DNA of 64,000 nt from Microbacterium sp. 2FI. GTDB taxonomy: Bacteria > Actinomycetota > Actinomycetes > Actinomycetales > Microbacteriaceae. The notes beneath the pieces are model-generated. The model saw nothing but the letters and a program-made list of their open reading frames with translations, was not told the DNA's origin and did not search any database. Positions 52,013 through 60,790 of the stretch are shown piece after piece. Positions within the stretch are counted from its first letter, which is position 1. Each line of letters starts with the position of its first letter. The stretch covers positions 1 to 64,000 of the forward strand of contig NZ_SCMR01000022.1 in the NCBI RefSeq assembly GCF_005502885.1, written 5' to 3'. The position numbers and the translations under genes were made by a program.

Positions 52013-52368
52013 GCAGCGGGCGGAGTGCGCTGCGACTCGGCGAGTTCGTCGACGAAGAGCTCGGACTCGTCGATCGTTCCGTTGCGGTACGCCTGCCGGC
52101 CGACCATGTGCGCCGACAGCGGCGCGGTGGCGAGCTGGATCAGCACGATCGGCACGAGGAAGGCGACGACCGGCCACGAGCGCAGCGACAACGCGACGGC
52201 GAGGCAGATGAGGATCAGCCCGAGCACCTGCGGCTTGGTCGCCGCGTGCAGGCGCGTGGGCACGTCGCGGAAGCGCAGCAAGCCGATCGCGGCGGTGAGG
52301 CACAACAGCGCGCCGATCAGGATCAGCACGAGGGCGGCGGCATCCATCCATGCGTCGAAGGCGTTCAT
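52003..52368 (-). CDS. mrpG: Na+/H+ antiporter subunit MrpG
   Basis: 121 residues, three membrane segments (about 8-30, 45-65, 68-90). The MnhG signature is IGLLRFRDVPTRLHAATKPQ. Last gene of the Mrp operon; 4-nt overlap with mrpF. A charged tail (NGTIDESELFVDELAESQRT) extends the C-terminus slightly beyond short homologues. Confidence 0.93.
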   Translation of the reverse strand: MNAFDAWMDAAALVLILIGALLCLTAAIGLLRFRDVPTRLHAATKPQVLGLILICLAVALSLRSWPVVAFLVPIVLIQLATAPLSAHMVGRQAYRNGTIDESELFVDELAESQRTPPAAGG

Positions 52369-52634
52369 CCGGGCGCGTTGTCCTTCCGTGCGACGAAGCG
52401 GGCGATGGAGATCGAGCCGAACACGCCGACGGCGGCGATGATCAGCAGCACCGGGAGCGTGCGTGTGTGCTGATTGATCGCCATCTCGGCCCCGAGCACG
52501 CACATCACCTCGGTCAGCAGCACGTCGGAGGCGACCGCGCGGTCGAGGATCGACGGGCCGATGACGATGCGCACAAGGGTCAGGAGCGCAGCGACCGCGA
52601 ACACGACGTAGATCACGATGAGCAGGGCGTTCAC
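52365..52634 (-). CDS. mrpF: Na+/H+ antiporter subunit MrpF
   Basis: 89-residue protein with three membrane segments. The MnhF motif RIVIGPSILDRAVASDVLL is clear. 4-nt overlaps with mrpE and mrpG. Confidence 0.93.
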   Translation of the reverse strand: MNALLIVIYVVFAVAALLTLVRIVIGPSILDRAVASDVLLTEVMCVLGAEMAINQHTRTLPVLLIIAAVGVFGSISIARFVARKDNAPG

Positions 52635-53206
52635 GCGGCACCTCCCGCGGTGCGAAGGGGGGCTGCCGCGCGCACGGCTTCGACCTGCGCCCGCGAGCCG
52701 ACCGCCATGACGATCCGGCGCTCCCAGCGCTGCACGCTCTCGCGCTGCCTCTCGACGTCACGGGCACTGCGCACGCCGATGACGTGCAGATACAGGATGC
52801 TGCGATCCCGGTCGGCGTCGACGATGAGCGAGCCCGGGATGAGGGATGCCGTGACGGCCGTGTGCGTCATGATGAGGTCGTCGTCGGTGACGAGCGGCAC
52901 CGCGATGATCGCCGCCCCGGGCTGACGGCGGAAGTCGAGCACCTGCCAGACGACCGTGAGGGATCCGACCACGACGGCCGCGAGGAATTCGATGATGAAG
53001 ACCGCGCCGTACCACGCGTTGACGCGGCCGGAGAGCTCGACCGGGGGGAGGCGGAAGACGCGCGTGACCAGCACGGCGGCGGCCAGTCCCGTGAGGAACG
53101 CGAGCCACGTGAACTGGCCCCACAGCAGCATCCACAGGGCGATGAGCCACACGAAGAAGGGCAGCTGCCGCCAGAGCTGCTCGAGGAGCGATCGCTTCCC
53201 GGTCAC
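52631..53206 (-). CDS. mrpE: Na+/H+ antiporter subunit MrpE
   Basis: 191 residues with two membrane regions near the N-terminus (about 15-60 and 65-90) and a cytoplasmic C-terminal domain (VPLVTDDDLIMTHTAVTASL, TPGS-like IPGSLIVDADRDRSILYLHV). GTG 53206 has a strong AAGGAGG upstream and overlaps the mrpD stop by 4 nt; longer ORFs run through mrpD. Confidence 0.92.
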   Translation of the reverse strand: MTGKRSLLEQLWRQLPFFVWLIALWMLLWGQFTWLAFLTGLAAAVLVTRVFRLPPVELSGRVNAWYGAVFIIEFLAAVVVGSLTVVWQVLDFRRQPGAAIIAVPLVTDDDLIMTHTAVTASLIPGSLIVDADRDRSILYLHVIGVRSARDVERQRESVQRWERRIVMAVGSRAQVEAVRAAAPLRTAGGAA

Positions 53207-54801
53207 GGCTGCACCTCCTTCTCGTCGCCGCCGGTGCTCACGTCGTGCTGCTCTTGGAGCTGCCCGAGGGTGACCGGTTCGAGGAGGGACGCGCCGATCC
53301 GGGCGCAGACGTCGTACAGCGGACCGGCGAACAGCGTCAGCGCGACGGTGATCGCCACCATCCCGGTGGTCGCCGCCGTCATGATCTTCGGGATCACGCG
53401 GCGCTCGGTCTGCACGCCCGAGGGCGAGGCGCCGAGGTACGAGATGCGCGCCTCGGTCTCGGCCGAGTCGTCCTCCTCGCGCCAGAACGCGAGGTTCCAC
53501 GCACGCATGAGCGCGTAGAGGGTCAGCAGGCTCGTCACGATGCCGCCGACGATCAGCACGATCATGAGGGGCGTGCCGACCTCGGCCGCCGCATCGAACA
53601 GGGCGAACTTGCCGATGAAGCCGGAGAACGGCGGGAGCCCCCCGAGGTTCACGGCCGGAATGAAGTAGAGCACCGCGATCACGGGTGCCGCGCGCATGAG
53701 GCCTTTGACCCGCAGAATCGAGGTGCTGCCCGCGCGGCGCTCGATGAGGCCGACGGCGAGGAAGAGGGTCGTCTGCACCACGATGTGGTGGATCATGTAG
53801 TAGATCGTCGCGCCGATCGCCGCGGGAGTCGCGATCGCGAGTCCGAAGATCATGTATCCGACGTGGCTCACGAGCGTGAACGAGAGGATCCGCTTGAGCT
53901 CGGCCTGCGCGACAGCGCCGAGCACCCCCACGATCATCGTCGCGAGCGCCACCCACAGCAGCAGCTGGTTGACGTCGTTGTCGAGGAACATCTCGGTCTC
54001 GGTGCGGATGATCGCGTAGACGCCGACCTTGGTCAGAAGGCCCGCGAACACGGCCGTGACCGGCGCCGGCGCGGTCGGGTACGAGTCGGGCAGCCAGAAC
54101 GACAGCGGGAAGACCGCGGCCTTGATGCTGAAGGCGAGCAGCAGCATGAGGTGCAGCACGAGCTGGGTCTGCTGGGGGAGCTCGCCCATCCGCTCCGAGA
54201 TCTGCACCATGTTGACGGTGCCGAGCGCCCCGTAGATCATCGCGATCGCGGCGAGGAAGAGGATCGACGACACGAGCGAGACGACGATGTAGACGACGCC
54301 GGTGCGGATGCGCGACTCGGTCGAGCCGAGCGTGATGAGCACATACGAGGCGACGAGCAGGATCTCGAATCCCACGTAGAGGTTGAACAGGTCGCCCGCG
54401 ATGAAGGCCGTGAAGATCCCCGCCGCGAGGATCAGGTACGAGGGGTGGAAGATCGAGACCGGCGTCTCGTCGTCGCCGTCGGCGGCGCCCTGGCCGACCG
54501 AGAAGAGGAGCACCGCGAGCAGCACGATGCTCGAGACGAGCACCAGGAGCGATGCCAGCCGGTCGACGTAGAGCACGATGCCGAACGGGATCGGCCAGCC
54601 CCCGACCGACACCGCGATCGCCTGATCGCCGCCGTCGACGACGGCGAGGAGGATCGCGGCGATCACCGAGACGACGGTGAGGGTCAACACCGAGACGACG
54701 ACCTGCGTGCGGCGGTGGCGCCCGGCGATGAGGGCGATCGCGGCGCCGAGCAGCGGCAGCGTGACCAGCAGCGGCACGAGGGCGGGGGCGAGTTCTCTCA
54801 C
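53203..54801 (-). CDS. mrpD: Na+/H+ antiporter subunit MrpD
   Basis: 532-residue proton-pumping-NADH-dehydrogenase-like subunit with about 14 membrane segments. Proton_antipo_M landmarks are LYVGFEILLVASYVLITLG, with the essential membrane glutamate, and FSIKAAVFPLSFWLPDSYPT, with the essential lysine, then PVTAVFAGLLTKVGVYAI. Start GTG 54801; 4-nt overlaps with mrpC and mrpE. Confidence 0.95.
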   Translation of the reverse strand: MRELAPALVPLLVTLPLLGAAIALIAGRHRRTQVVVSVLTLTVVSVIAAILLAVVDGGDQAIAVSVGGWPIPFGIVLYVDRLASLLVLVSSIVLLAVLLFSVGQGAADGDDETPVSIFHPSYLILAAGIFTAFIAGDLFNLYVGFEILLVASYVLITLGSTESRIRTGVVYIVVSLVSSILFLAAIAMIYGALGTVNMVQISERMGELPQQTQLVLHLMLLLAFSIKAAVFPLSFWLPDSYPTAPAPVTAVFAGLLTKVGVYAIIRTETEMFLDNDVNQLLLWVALATMIVGVLGAVAQAELKRILSFTLVSHVGYMIFGLAIATPAAIGATIYYMIHHIVVQTTLFLAVGLIERRAGSTSILRVKGLMRAAPVIAVLYFIPAVNLGGLPPFSGFIGKFALFDAAAEVGTPLMIVLIVGGIVTSLLTLYALMRAWNLAFWREEDDSAETEARISYLGASPSGVQTERRVIPKIMTAATTGMVAITVALTLFAGPLYDVCARIGASLLEPVTLGQLQEQHDVSTGGDEKEVQP

Positions 54802-55373
54802 GCGTCGTCACCGCCGTCCTGATCGCGCGGGGTCGGGCGGGTCGGGCGGGTCGGGCGCTCCGGCCGGTCCACGGGCGCGTCGTCGCGAAGGGCGGCAACG
54901 TCGCGGCTGCCGAGCACCGTGATCGGCGACGTGTCGAGGCCGACGAAGTCGGTGGTCGCGTCGTCGTCCTCGTCTTCGATGCCGGTCTCCTCGTCCATCG
55001 CCCCTTCCGTCTCGGCGGCACGGCCGCGGACGGCGAGGTCGGCCTCGTCGTCCTCGACGGTGTCGGCCTGACCCAGCTGCCACGAGCGATAGATGAGGGC
55101 GAGGAGGAACGCCGACACGGCGAAGGTGATGACGATCGCGGTGAGCGTGAGCGCCTGCGGCAGCGGGTCGCTCATCTCGTCGGTCGTCGCCGCCGCACCG
55201 AAGAACGGCGCGATGCCGGGCTGTCCCATGACGATCAGCAGCAGCAGATTCGTAGCGTTTCCCAGCAGCAGGAACCCGATGAGCACGCGGGTGAGGCTGC
55301 GCTCGAGCATGGCGTAGACGCCGCACGCGAACAGGACCGCCATCACGATGATGAGGACGAGTGAGACATCCAT
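54798..55373 (-). CDS. mrpC: Na+/H+ antiporter subunit MrpC with long acidic tail
   Basis: 191 residues, NuoK-like with three membrane segments in the first about 105 (LVLIIVMAVLFACGVYAMLE, RVLIGFLLLGNATNLLLLIV, LTLTAIVITFAVSAFLLALI). The remaining about 85 residues form a hydrophilic tail rich in Asp/Glu (EDDEADL, EDEDDD) ending in a Pro/Thr/Arg stretch. Typical MrpC proteins are about 110-130 residues, so the tail is unusual. ATG 55373 overlaps the mrpA stop by one base. Confidence 0.93.
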   Translation of the reverse strand: MDVSLVLIIVMAVLFACGVYAMLERSLTRVLIGFLLLGNATNLLLLIVMGQPGIAPFFGAAATTDEMSDPLPQALTLTAIVITFAVSAFLLALIYRSWQLGQADTVEDDEADLAVRGRAAETEGAMDEETGIEDEDDDATTDFVGLDTSPITVLGSRDVAALRDDAPVDRPERPTRPTRPTPRDQDGGDDA

Positions 55374-58312
55374 CAGCGGCTCACCCCCGCTCGCCGGTCG
55401 TCGCGCGCCTCGTTCGACTGGCGGTCGACCTCGGCCCCGAGGCTGCGGAGCACGTCGAGCACGAGGCCGATGACGACGAGGTAGACGCCGATGTCGAACA
55501 GCGTGGAGGTCACGAACTCGATGTGGCCGATGACGGGGATCTCGGCCTCGAACCACGCGCTCGTCAATGGCGCGGCACCGAAGAACATCGGCACGATCGC
55601 GCACGCCACCGCGATCGTCATGCCGACGCCGAGAAGGCGCCCGGCATCCGTCGGCGCGGCGGCGCCGAGCTCGTACGGGCCGCCGGCGACGTAGCGCATG
55701 ACGAGCGCCATGCCGGCGACGAGTCCGCCCGCGAAGCCGCCGCCGGGAAGATTGTGCCCGGCGAGCAGCAGGTAGAGCGAGACGACGATGATCGTGTGGA
55801 AGAGGATCCGCACGACCACCTCGAGCATGATCGAGCGGTTCTCGGGACGCACCTTCTGGCCGCCGACGAGCCACGCCATGCGGCCCGAGTCCGGCGCCTC
55901 GGCGCGCGGCTTCACACCCTCGGCCGTCTCGACGAGCGGGCGGCGCGTGCGGGTCGCGGCGGTCGGCAGCGGCTGGATCGAGCGCGACAGCGTGTCGGAC
56001 CGGTGCGTGACGAACACGAGCGAGGCGACGCCTGTCGCGGCGAGGATCAGCACCGACAGCTCGCCCATCGTGTCCCAGCCACGGAGGTCGACCAGCGCGA
56101 CGTTGACCACGTTCTTGCCGTGGCCGAGCTCGTACGCGAGCTCGGGGAACCGCTCCGAGATCGGTCGGGCGGTGCGCGCGGCCGTCGCCACGAGGGCCAC
56201 CATCGCCATCGTCACGCCGACCGCGGCGCCCAGCACGGCGCGCGCCACCGGCCACACCGAGGCGTTGTGCTCGCCCATGCGGGACGGAATGCGTCGCAGC
56301 ACCAGCGCGAACGCGACGAGCGTGACGGTCTCGACGAGGATCTGCGTGAGGGCGAGGTCGGGCGCGCCGCTCGTCGCGAACAGCAGCACCATGCCGAGAC
56401 CGGTCACCGACACCAGCACGACGCCCGTATACCGCTTCTGTGCGCGCACCGCGACGAGCCCGGCCGCGATCATGATCGGGGCCACCACGAGCTGCATCGG
56501 CGTCTGGAACGCGTCCAGCTGCGCTCGCCATTCGTCGCCCGCGAGCAGCGCCGTGCCCTCGGCTGCGACGAAGACCACGAAGATCGTGCCGACGTAGACG
56601 GGCAGCGACCCGCGCTGGGTGAAGCTCGTGGTGATCACCGACAGCCGTGCGATGCCGCGGAGCACCGCGTTGTACACCTCGGGCGCGGTGAACGGGATGA
56701 GGCGCCGGGCCAGCACCGGCCGCCGCGTGACCGCGAACAGGACGGCGCCGATGGCGATCGAGCCGAGCGAGATCCACAGCGCCGGCTCGAGTCCGTGCCA
56801 GAGCGCGAGATGCGCCGGTTGCTCGGGAGCGGCGACTCCCGGCGTCGATGCGGGGGCGAGGTCGGCATACCCCGCGAAGGCGACGTCGAGGGCGGATGCC
56901 GCGAACCCGGCGATCGCGGTGAGGCCGGCCAGCACGACCGGAGCGCCGAGGAAGCCGATCGGCGGGTCGGGCCACTCGGTGCGCGCAAGCGCCGTGCCGT
57001 CGGCATCCTTCTTCGTCCAGAACGCGCCCCAGATGAACCGCAGGCCGTACGCGGCCGTGAGCACCGACCCGAGCACGACCCCCGCGAAGGCGACGATGCC
57101 CCAGGGCGCACCGCCGGCCGCCTCATGCAGGAGGGCGGTGAGCGCCCCCTCCTTCGCGACGAAGCCGAGGGTCGGGATCACGCCGACCATCGAGGCGACA
57201 GCGATGATCGAGAACGTCGCCATCACGGGCGCCTGGCGCCCGACGCCGCTGAGCTCGCCGATGTCGCGCGTGGAGAGCTGGCGGTCGATCACGCCGACGA
57301 CGAGGAAGAGGGCGGACTTGAACAGCGCGTGGCTGAGCAGCAGCGCGAGGCCGGCGAGCGCGGCGTCGCGCGTGCCGTAGCCCAGCACGACGGTGAGGAG
57401 TCCGAGCTGGCTCACCGTGCCGAAGGCGAGGACGCGCTTGAGGTCGGTCTCGCGCAGGGCCTGGAAGCCGCCGAGCAGCATCGTGAACACGCCGAGCCCG
57501 ATGACGATCGGGCGCCAGGTGGGGGCGATCGCGAACACCGGAGCGAGGCGGGCGATGAGGTAGATGCCGGCCTTAACCATGGCCGCGGCGTGGAGGTACG
57601 CGCTCACCGGGGTGGGGGCTGCCATGGCGCCGGGCAGCCAGAAGTGGAAGGGGAAGATGGCGGACTTGCTGAGCGCCCCGACCAGGATGAGCACCAGCGC
57701 CGCGTCGACGACGGGGCCTGTCGGAGCGTCTGCCAGCATCGTCGAGATGCTCGAGGTGCCGGTGTCGACGACGAGCAGCACCACGCCGATCAGCATGACG
57801 AGTCCGCCGAGGGTCGTGACCAGCAGCGCCTGGAGCGCCGCGCGACGACTGGCCGCGCGACGGTTGTAGTACCCGATGAGCAGGTACGACAGCACGCTGG
57901 TGATCTCCCAGAACATCACGAGCACGACGAGGTCGTCGGTGAGGACCAGTCCGTACATCGCTCCTGCGAAGGCGAGCAGCACCGCCGAGAACTGGCCGAG
58001 CCCCTCGGTCTTGTCGCGGAAGTACCAGCGGCAGTACAGCAGCACGAGTGCCCCGACGCCGGTGACCACGAGGGTCATCAGCCACGAGAGGGTGTCCATC
58101 CGCATCGACAGGTCGATGCCGAGCGGCGGGATCCAGGCGTAAGTCTCGAAGGGGATGTCGCCGGCGAGAACCGCGGGGGTGAGCACCACGGCGTGGACGA
58201 ACGCGGCGATCGGGAGCACGGCGGCGATGTAGAACGCGCGCTCTCCGATGCGGGCGACGAGCCACGGCAGCAGGATCGGAACCACCGCGAACGCGCACAG
58301 GAGGAGGAGCAA
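55373..58312 (-). CDS. mrpA: Na+/H+ antiporter subunit MrpA fused to MrpB
   Basis: 979-residue main subunit. The NuoL-like part with about 20 membrane segments carries LVLVMFWEITSVLSYLLIGY, with the essential glutamate, and KSAIFPFHFWLPGAMAAPTP, followed by VSAYLHAAAMVKAG. The C-terminal about 165 residues carry the MrpB/MnhB domain (SIMLEVVVRILFHTIIVVSL, HNLPGGGFAGGLVAGMALV), so no separate mrpB is needed. The start is TTG 58312: it has AGGAGG 7 nt upstream on the minus strand and gives the expected MLLLL-type N-terminus. First gene of the operon. Confidence 0.95.
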   Translation of the reverse strand: MLLLLCAFAVVPILLPWLVARIGERAFYIAAVLPIAAFVHAVVLTPAVLAGDIPFETYAWIPPLGIDLSMRMDTLSWLMTLVVTGVGALVLLYCRWYFRDKTEGLGQFSAVLLAFAGAMYGLVLTDDLVVLVMFWEITSVLSYLLIGYYNRRAASRRAALQALLVTTLGGLVMLIGVVLLVVDTGTSSISTMLADAPTGPVVDAALVLILVGALSKSAIFPFHFWLPGAMAAPTPVSAYLHAAAMVKAGIYLIARLAPVFAIAPTWRPIVIGLGVFTMLLGGFQALRETDLKRVLAFGTVSQLGLLTVVLGYGTRDAALAGLALLLSHALFKSALFLVVGVIDRQLSTRDIGELSGVGRQAPVMATFSIIAVASMVGVIPTLGFVAKEGALTALLHEAAGGAPWGIVAFAGVVLGSVLTAAYGLRFIWGAFWTKKDADGTALARTEWPDPPIGFLGAPVVLAGLTAIAGFAASALDVAFAGYADLAPASTPGVAAPEQPAHLALWHGLEPALWISLGSIAIGAVLFAVTRRPVLARRLIPFTAPEVYNAVLRGIARLSVITTSFTQRGSLPVYVGTIFVVFVAAEGTALLAGDEWRAQLDAFQTPMQLVVAPIMIAAGLVAVRAQKRYTGVVLVSVTGLGMVLLFATSGAPDLALTQILVETVTLVAFALVLRRIPSRMGEHNASVWPVARAVLGAAVGVTMAMVALVATAARTARPISERFPELAYELGHGKNVVNVALVDLRGWDTMGELSVLILAATGVASLVFVTHRSDTLSRSIQPLPTAATRTRRPLVETAEGVKPRAEAPDSGRMAWLVGGQKVRPENRSIMLEVVVRILFHTIIVVSLYLLLAGHNLPGGGFAGGLVAGMALVMRYVAGGPYELGAAAPTDAGRLLGVGMTIAVACAIVPMFFGAAPLTSAWFEAEIPVIGHIEFVTSTLFDIGVYLVVIGLVLDVLRSLGAEVDRQSNEARDDRRAGVSR

Positions 58313-58401
58313 CGAGTGGCCTCCTCGTGGTCGTCGGCCGGGCGCTGCTGGACGGGTCGAAGCAGGCGCGCGCGGCTCGGGCGATCAGGGTGTCGACACC
58401 C

Positions 58402-58407
58402 ATCCTA
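58402..58407 (-). promoter_or_regulatory. Candidate -10 box TAGGAT for the mrp operon
   Basis: Minus-strand TAGGAT 89 nt upstream of the mrpA TTG, within the 113-nt gap behind the LacI regulator gene. Confidence 0.4.
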
Positions 58408-58425
58408 CCGGCGCGACGGGCTGGG

Positions 58426-59472
58426 TCAGGCGGGCGCCGGGCCCGTCGTGTTGCCCTCGCGGAAGGTGCACGTGAAGCGGAGGGATGCCGCATCGGCGCC
58501 CTCCAGCATGGCGGCGACGGCCTGACCCGCCGCCCGGCCCTTCTCGCTCGCGGGCTGGACGAGAGTGGTGAGTACGAACGGCGCGAGGCCGTCGACGACG
58601 ATGCCGTCGAAGCCGGTGACGCTGACGTCCTCGGGAACGCGGAGTCCCGCCTCTTCGGCGGCGCGGATGACGCCGGCGGCGAGGAGGTCGCTCTGGGCGA
58701 TCACGGCGGTCGGGCGTGCTGCGTGGTCGGCGAAGATCGCGCGACCGGCGGCGAGCCCCTCGTCGATGAAGCTGCCGGCGGCAGCGTAGGCGACGGCATC
58801 CGGGAACACATCGTGAGCGCCGGCGAGGCGCTCGCGCGTGACGTCGATCATGATGGCGGTGTCGTCGAGGATCCATCCACGCTCCCACCCGGAGCGCGCG
58901 GGCAGGGTCACGATCGCGACCTTCGCATGCCCGAGGCTCGCGAGGTGACTGGCCGCCTGGCGCTGGGCCTCGCGGTTGTCGAGCTCGATGCGGGGGACGC
59001 CGGCTCCGGCATCCCCTTCGATGACCACGACCGGGATGCCGCGCGCCCTGACCGCGTCCAGAGATTCGCGGAGCAGGCCGCTGCAGCCGATGAGAACCGC
59101 GGCGTCGAGAGGAGCCGTCGTCAGCGACGACCCGCTCGAGATCGGCTCCTGATCGCGGAGCAGAAGAAGCCCGGCGCCGAGCGGGGCGACTCCTTCGGCG
59201 AGACCGTCCATCATGAGTGTCTTGACCGGATCGAGGAACGCCGTGCCGAGGTGCTCCTCGAAGACGACACCGACGATTCCCGAGCGGCCGCGGCGCAGCG
59301 ACGCCGCGCGCGGATCGGGGCCGGTGTAGCCGAGGGCTGCGGCGGCATCCAGCACACGGCGTCGCGTGGCCTCCGACACCGGCGTCTTGCCGCTGAAGAC
59401 GACCGACGCGGTCGAGGGCGAGACGGCGGCCTCGCGCGCGACGTCGGCGATGGTGGCTCGGCGCATGCTCAT
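58426..59472 (-). CDS. LacI-family transcriptional regulator
   Basis: 348 residues. The N-terminal helix-turn-helix with hinge is RRATIADVAREAAVSPSTAS (residues 4-23) followed by VVFSGKTPVSEATRRRV and LGYTG. The sugar-binding periplasmic-like core follows (IVGVVFEEHLGTAFLDPVKT, VTGFDGIVVDGLAPFVLTT). ATG 59472 or ATG 59466. It diverges from the MFS gene, and two matching palindromes lie between them. It probably represses the MFS gene and itself; the effector is unknown. Confidence 0.92.
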   Translation of the reverse strand: MSMRRATIADVAREAAVSPSTASVVFSGKTPVSEATRRRVLDAAAALGYTGPDPRAASLRRGRSGIVGVVFEEHLGTAFLDPVKTLMMDGLAEGVAPLGAGLLLLRDQEPISSGSSLTTAPLDAAVLIGCSGLLRESLDAVRARGIPVVVIEGDAGAGVPRIELDNREAQRQAASHLASLGHAKVAIVTLPARSGWERGWILDDTAIMIDVTRERLAGAHDVFPDAVAYAAAGSFIDEGLAAGRAIFADHAARPTAVIAQSDLLAAGVIRAAEEAGLRVPEDVSVTGFDGIVVDGLAPFVLTTLVQPASEKGRAAGQAVAAMLEGADAASLRFTCTFREGNTTGPAPA

Positions 59473-59507
59473 GACGCCATGATGCTACCGCTCGCAGCGT
59501 GCGTCCG

Positions 59508-59521
59508 TCGAATCGATTCGA
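59508..59521. promoter_or_regulatory. LacI operator 1, TCGAATCGATTCGA
   Basis: Perfect 14-bp palindrome with the central CG step common to LacI operators. It overlaps a TCGACA -35-like element (59518-59523) for the MFS gene. Confidence 0.75.
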
Positions 59522-59527
59522 CAGTGC

Positions 59528-59541
59528 TCGAATCGATTCGG
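59528..59541. promoter_or_regulatory. LacI operator 2, TCGAATCGATTCGG
   Basis: Same palindrome with one terminal change, exactly 20 bp (two helical turns) from operator 1 and ending one base before the TACCAT -10 box. Two regulator dimers could bind on one DNA face. Confidence 0.75.
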
Positions 59542-59547
59542 TACCAT
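59542..59547 (+). promoter_or_regulatory. -10 box TACCAT for the MFS gene
   Basis: TACCAT ends 7 nt before ATG 59555 and lies 18 bp after a TCGACA -35-like element. The spacing favours ATG 59555 as a leaderless start over ATG 59546, which overlaps the box. Confidence 0.55.
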
Positions 59548-59554
59548 GACCGTC

Positions 59555-60790
59555 ATGGAACTCGTCCTCACCCGCTCTCAGCTCGTGCGCTGGCGCACCG
59601 CGGTCTTCGCGATCTTCCTCGCGAGCGGCCTCAGCATCGCGACATGGGCGTCGCGGGTCCCCGCCATCAAAGAGGCGCTGAACGTCGACAACATCCAGAT
59701 CGGCCTGATGCTCCTCGGCGCGGGGATCGCCTCGATCCTGGGCCTCTCGCTCGCCAACGTCGTGCTCGCCCGCTTCGGCGCCCGCGCGGGGATGCTGGGG
59801 GCGATGATCGTGTTCGCCCTCGGCGTGGCGCTCATCGGCATCGGCACCGACGTCGCGCAGTCGTTCGTCGTTGTGGTCGCCGGCCTCGTGCTCTTCGGCC
59901 TCGGCAACGGCGCCGTGGACGTCATGATGAACGTCGAGGGCGCGGCGATCGAGAAGCAGATCGGAAAGACGATCCTGCCGCTGTTCCACGCCTTCTTCAG
60001 CTTCGGCACGGTGATCGGCGCCGGCATCGGCGCCCTGGCTGCGGCGATGCAGATCAACGTGCTGCTGCACACCCTGTTCATGACGGTGCTCATCATCGTG
60101 ATCGCCTTCTGGACCCACGCCAACGTGCCGGCCCGCGAGATCGCGATGGACCCGGTCGACGAGAGCGAGAAGGCCCACTGGCGCGAGCGCCTGCACACCT
60201 CGCTCGAGGCCTGGCGTGAGCCGCGCACCTACGCCCTCGGCGTCATCATGCTCGGTATGGCCTTCGCCGAGGGCGGTGCCAACGACTGGCTCGCGCTCGG
60301 CATGGTCGAAGGCCACGGTGCGACGCCGGCGATCGGAGCCCTCGGGCTCACGGTGTTCTCCGTCAGCATGACCGTCGTCCGCGTCTTCGGCGGGCCGCTC
60401 GTCGACCGTTTCGGCCGCGTCGCGACGCTGCGAGTGCTCTCGGTGCTCGCCGCCGGCGGCCTGCTGCTGTTCATCCTCGCGCCCAGCATCCCGCTCGTCT
60501 TCGTCGGCGCCGCGCTGTGGGGCGCGGGCGTCTCGCTCGGCTTCCCGCTCGGCATGTCGGCAGCCGCCGACGACCCGCTCAAGGCCGCCGCGCGCGTGAG
60601 CGCCGCAGCGACGATCGGTTACATCTCGTTCCTGTGCGGACCGCCGCTGCTCGGATTCATCAGCGAGCAGGTCGGCCTGCTCAACACGCTGTACATCCTC
60701 GTCGCGCTGGCCGTGGCGTCAGGACTCGCGTCGGGTGCGGCCAAGCCCATCGCCGGCTCCACGGTCGGCGCGGGGCACCCGCACCGCTGA
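59555..60790 (+). CDS. MFS transporter (YbjJ/fucose-permease-like)
   Basis: 411-residue carrier with 12 membrane segments in two halves. The first half starts RTAVFAIFLASGLSIATWAS and contains GNGAVDVMMNVEGAAIEK, typical of YbjJ-like members. The linker is cytoplasmic and charged (MDPVDESEKAHWRERL). The second half has AEGGANDWLALGMVE and FGGPLVDRFGRVATLRVL. ATG 59555 fits the leaderless promoter; ATG 59546 adds three residues. Control by the divergent LacI protein suggests a sugar or sugar-acid substrate. The last 72 bp overlap the convergent surface-protein gene. Confidence 0.9.
   Translation: MELVLTRSQLVRWRTAVFAIFLASGLSIATWASRVPAIKEALNVDNIQIGLMLLGAGIASILGLSLANVVLARFGARAGMLGAMIVFALGVALIGIGTDVAQSFVVVVAGLVLFGLGNGAVDVMMNVEGAAIEKQIGKTILPLFHAFFSFGTVIGAGIGALAAAMQINVLLHTLFMTVLIIVIAFWTHANVPAREIAMDPVDESEKAHWRERLHTSLEAWREPRTYALGVIMLGMAFAEGGANDWLALGMVEGHGATPAIGALGLTVFSVSMTVVRVFGGPLVDRFGRVATLRVLSVLAAGGLLLFILAPSIPLVFVGAALWGAGVSLGFPLGMSAAADDPLKAAARVSAAATIGYISFLCGPPLLGFISEQVGLLNTLYILVALAVASGLASGAAKPIAGSTVGAGHPHR

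Noticed and set aside
55361-58525. 1054-codon plus-strand ORF opposite mrpA
   Set aside because: Antisense shadow of the clearly recognised MrpA/B protein; no domain or start signal.
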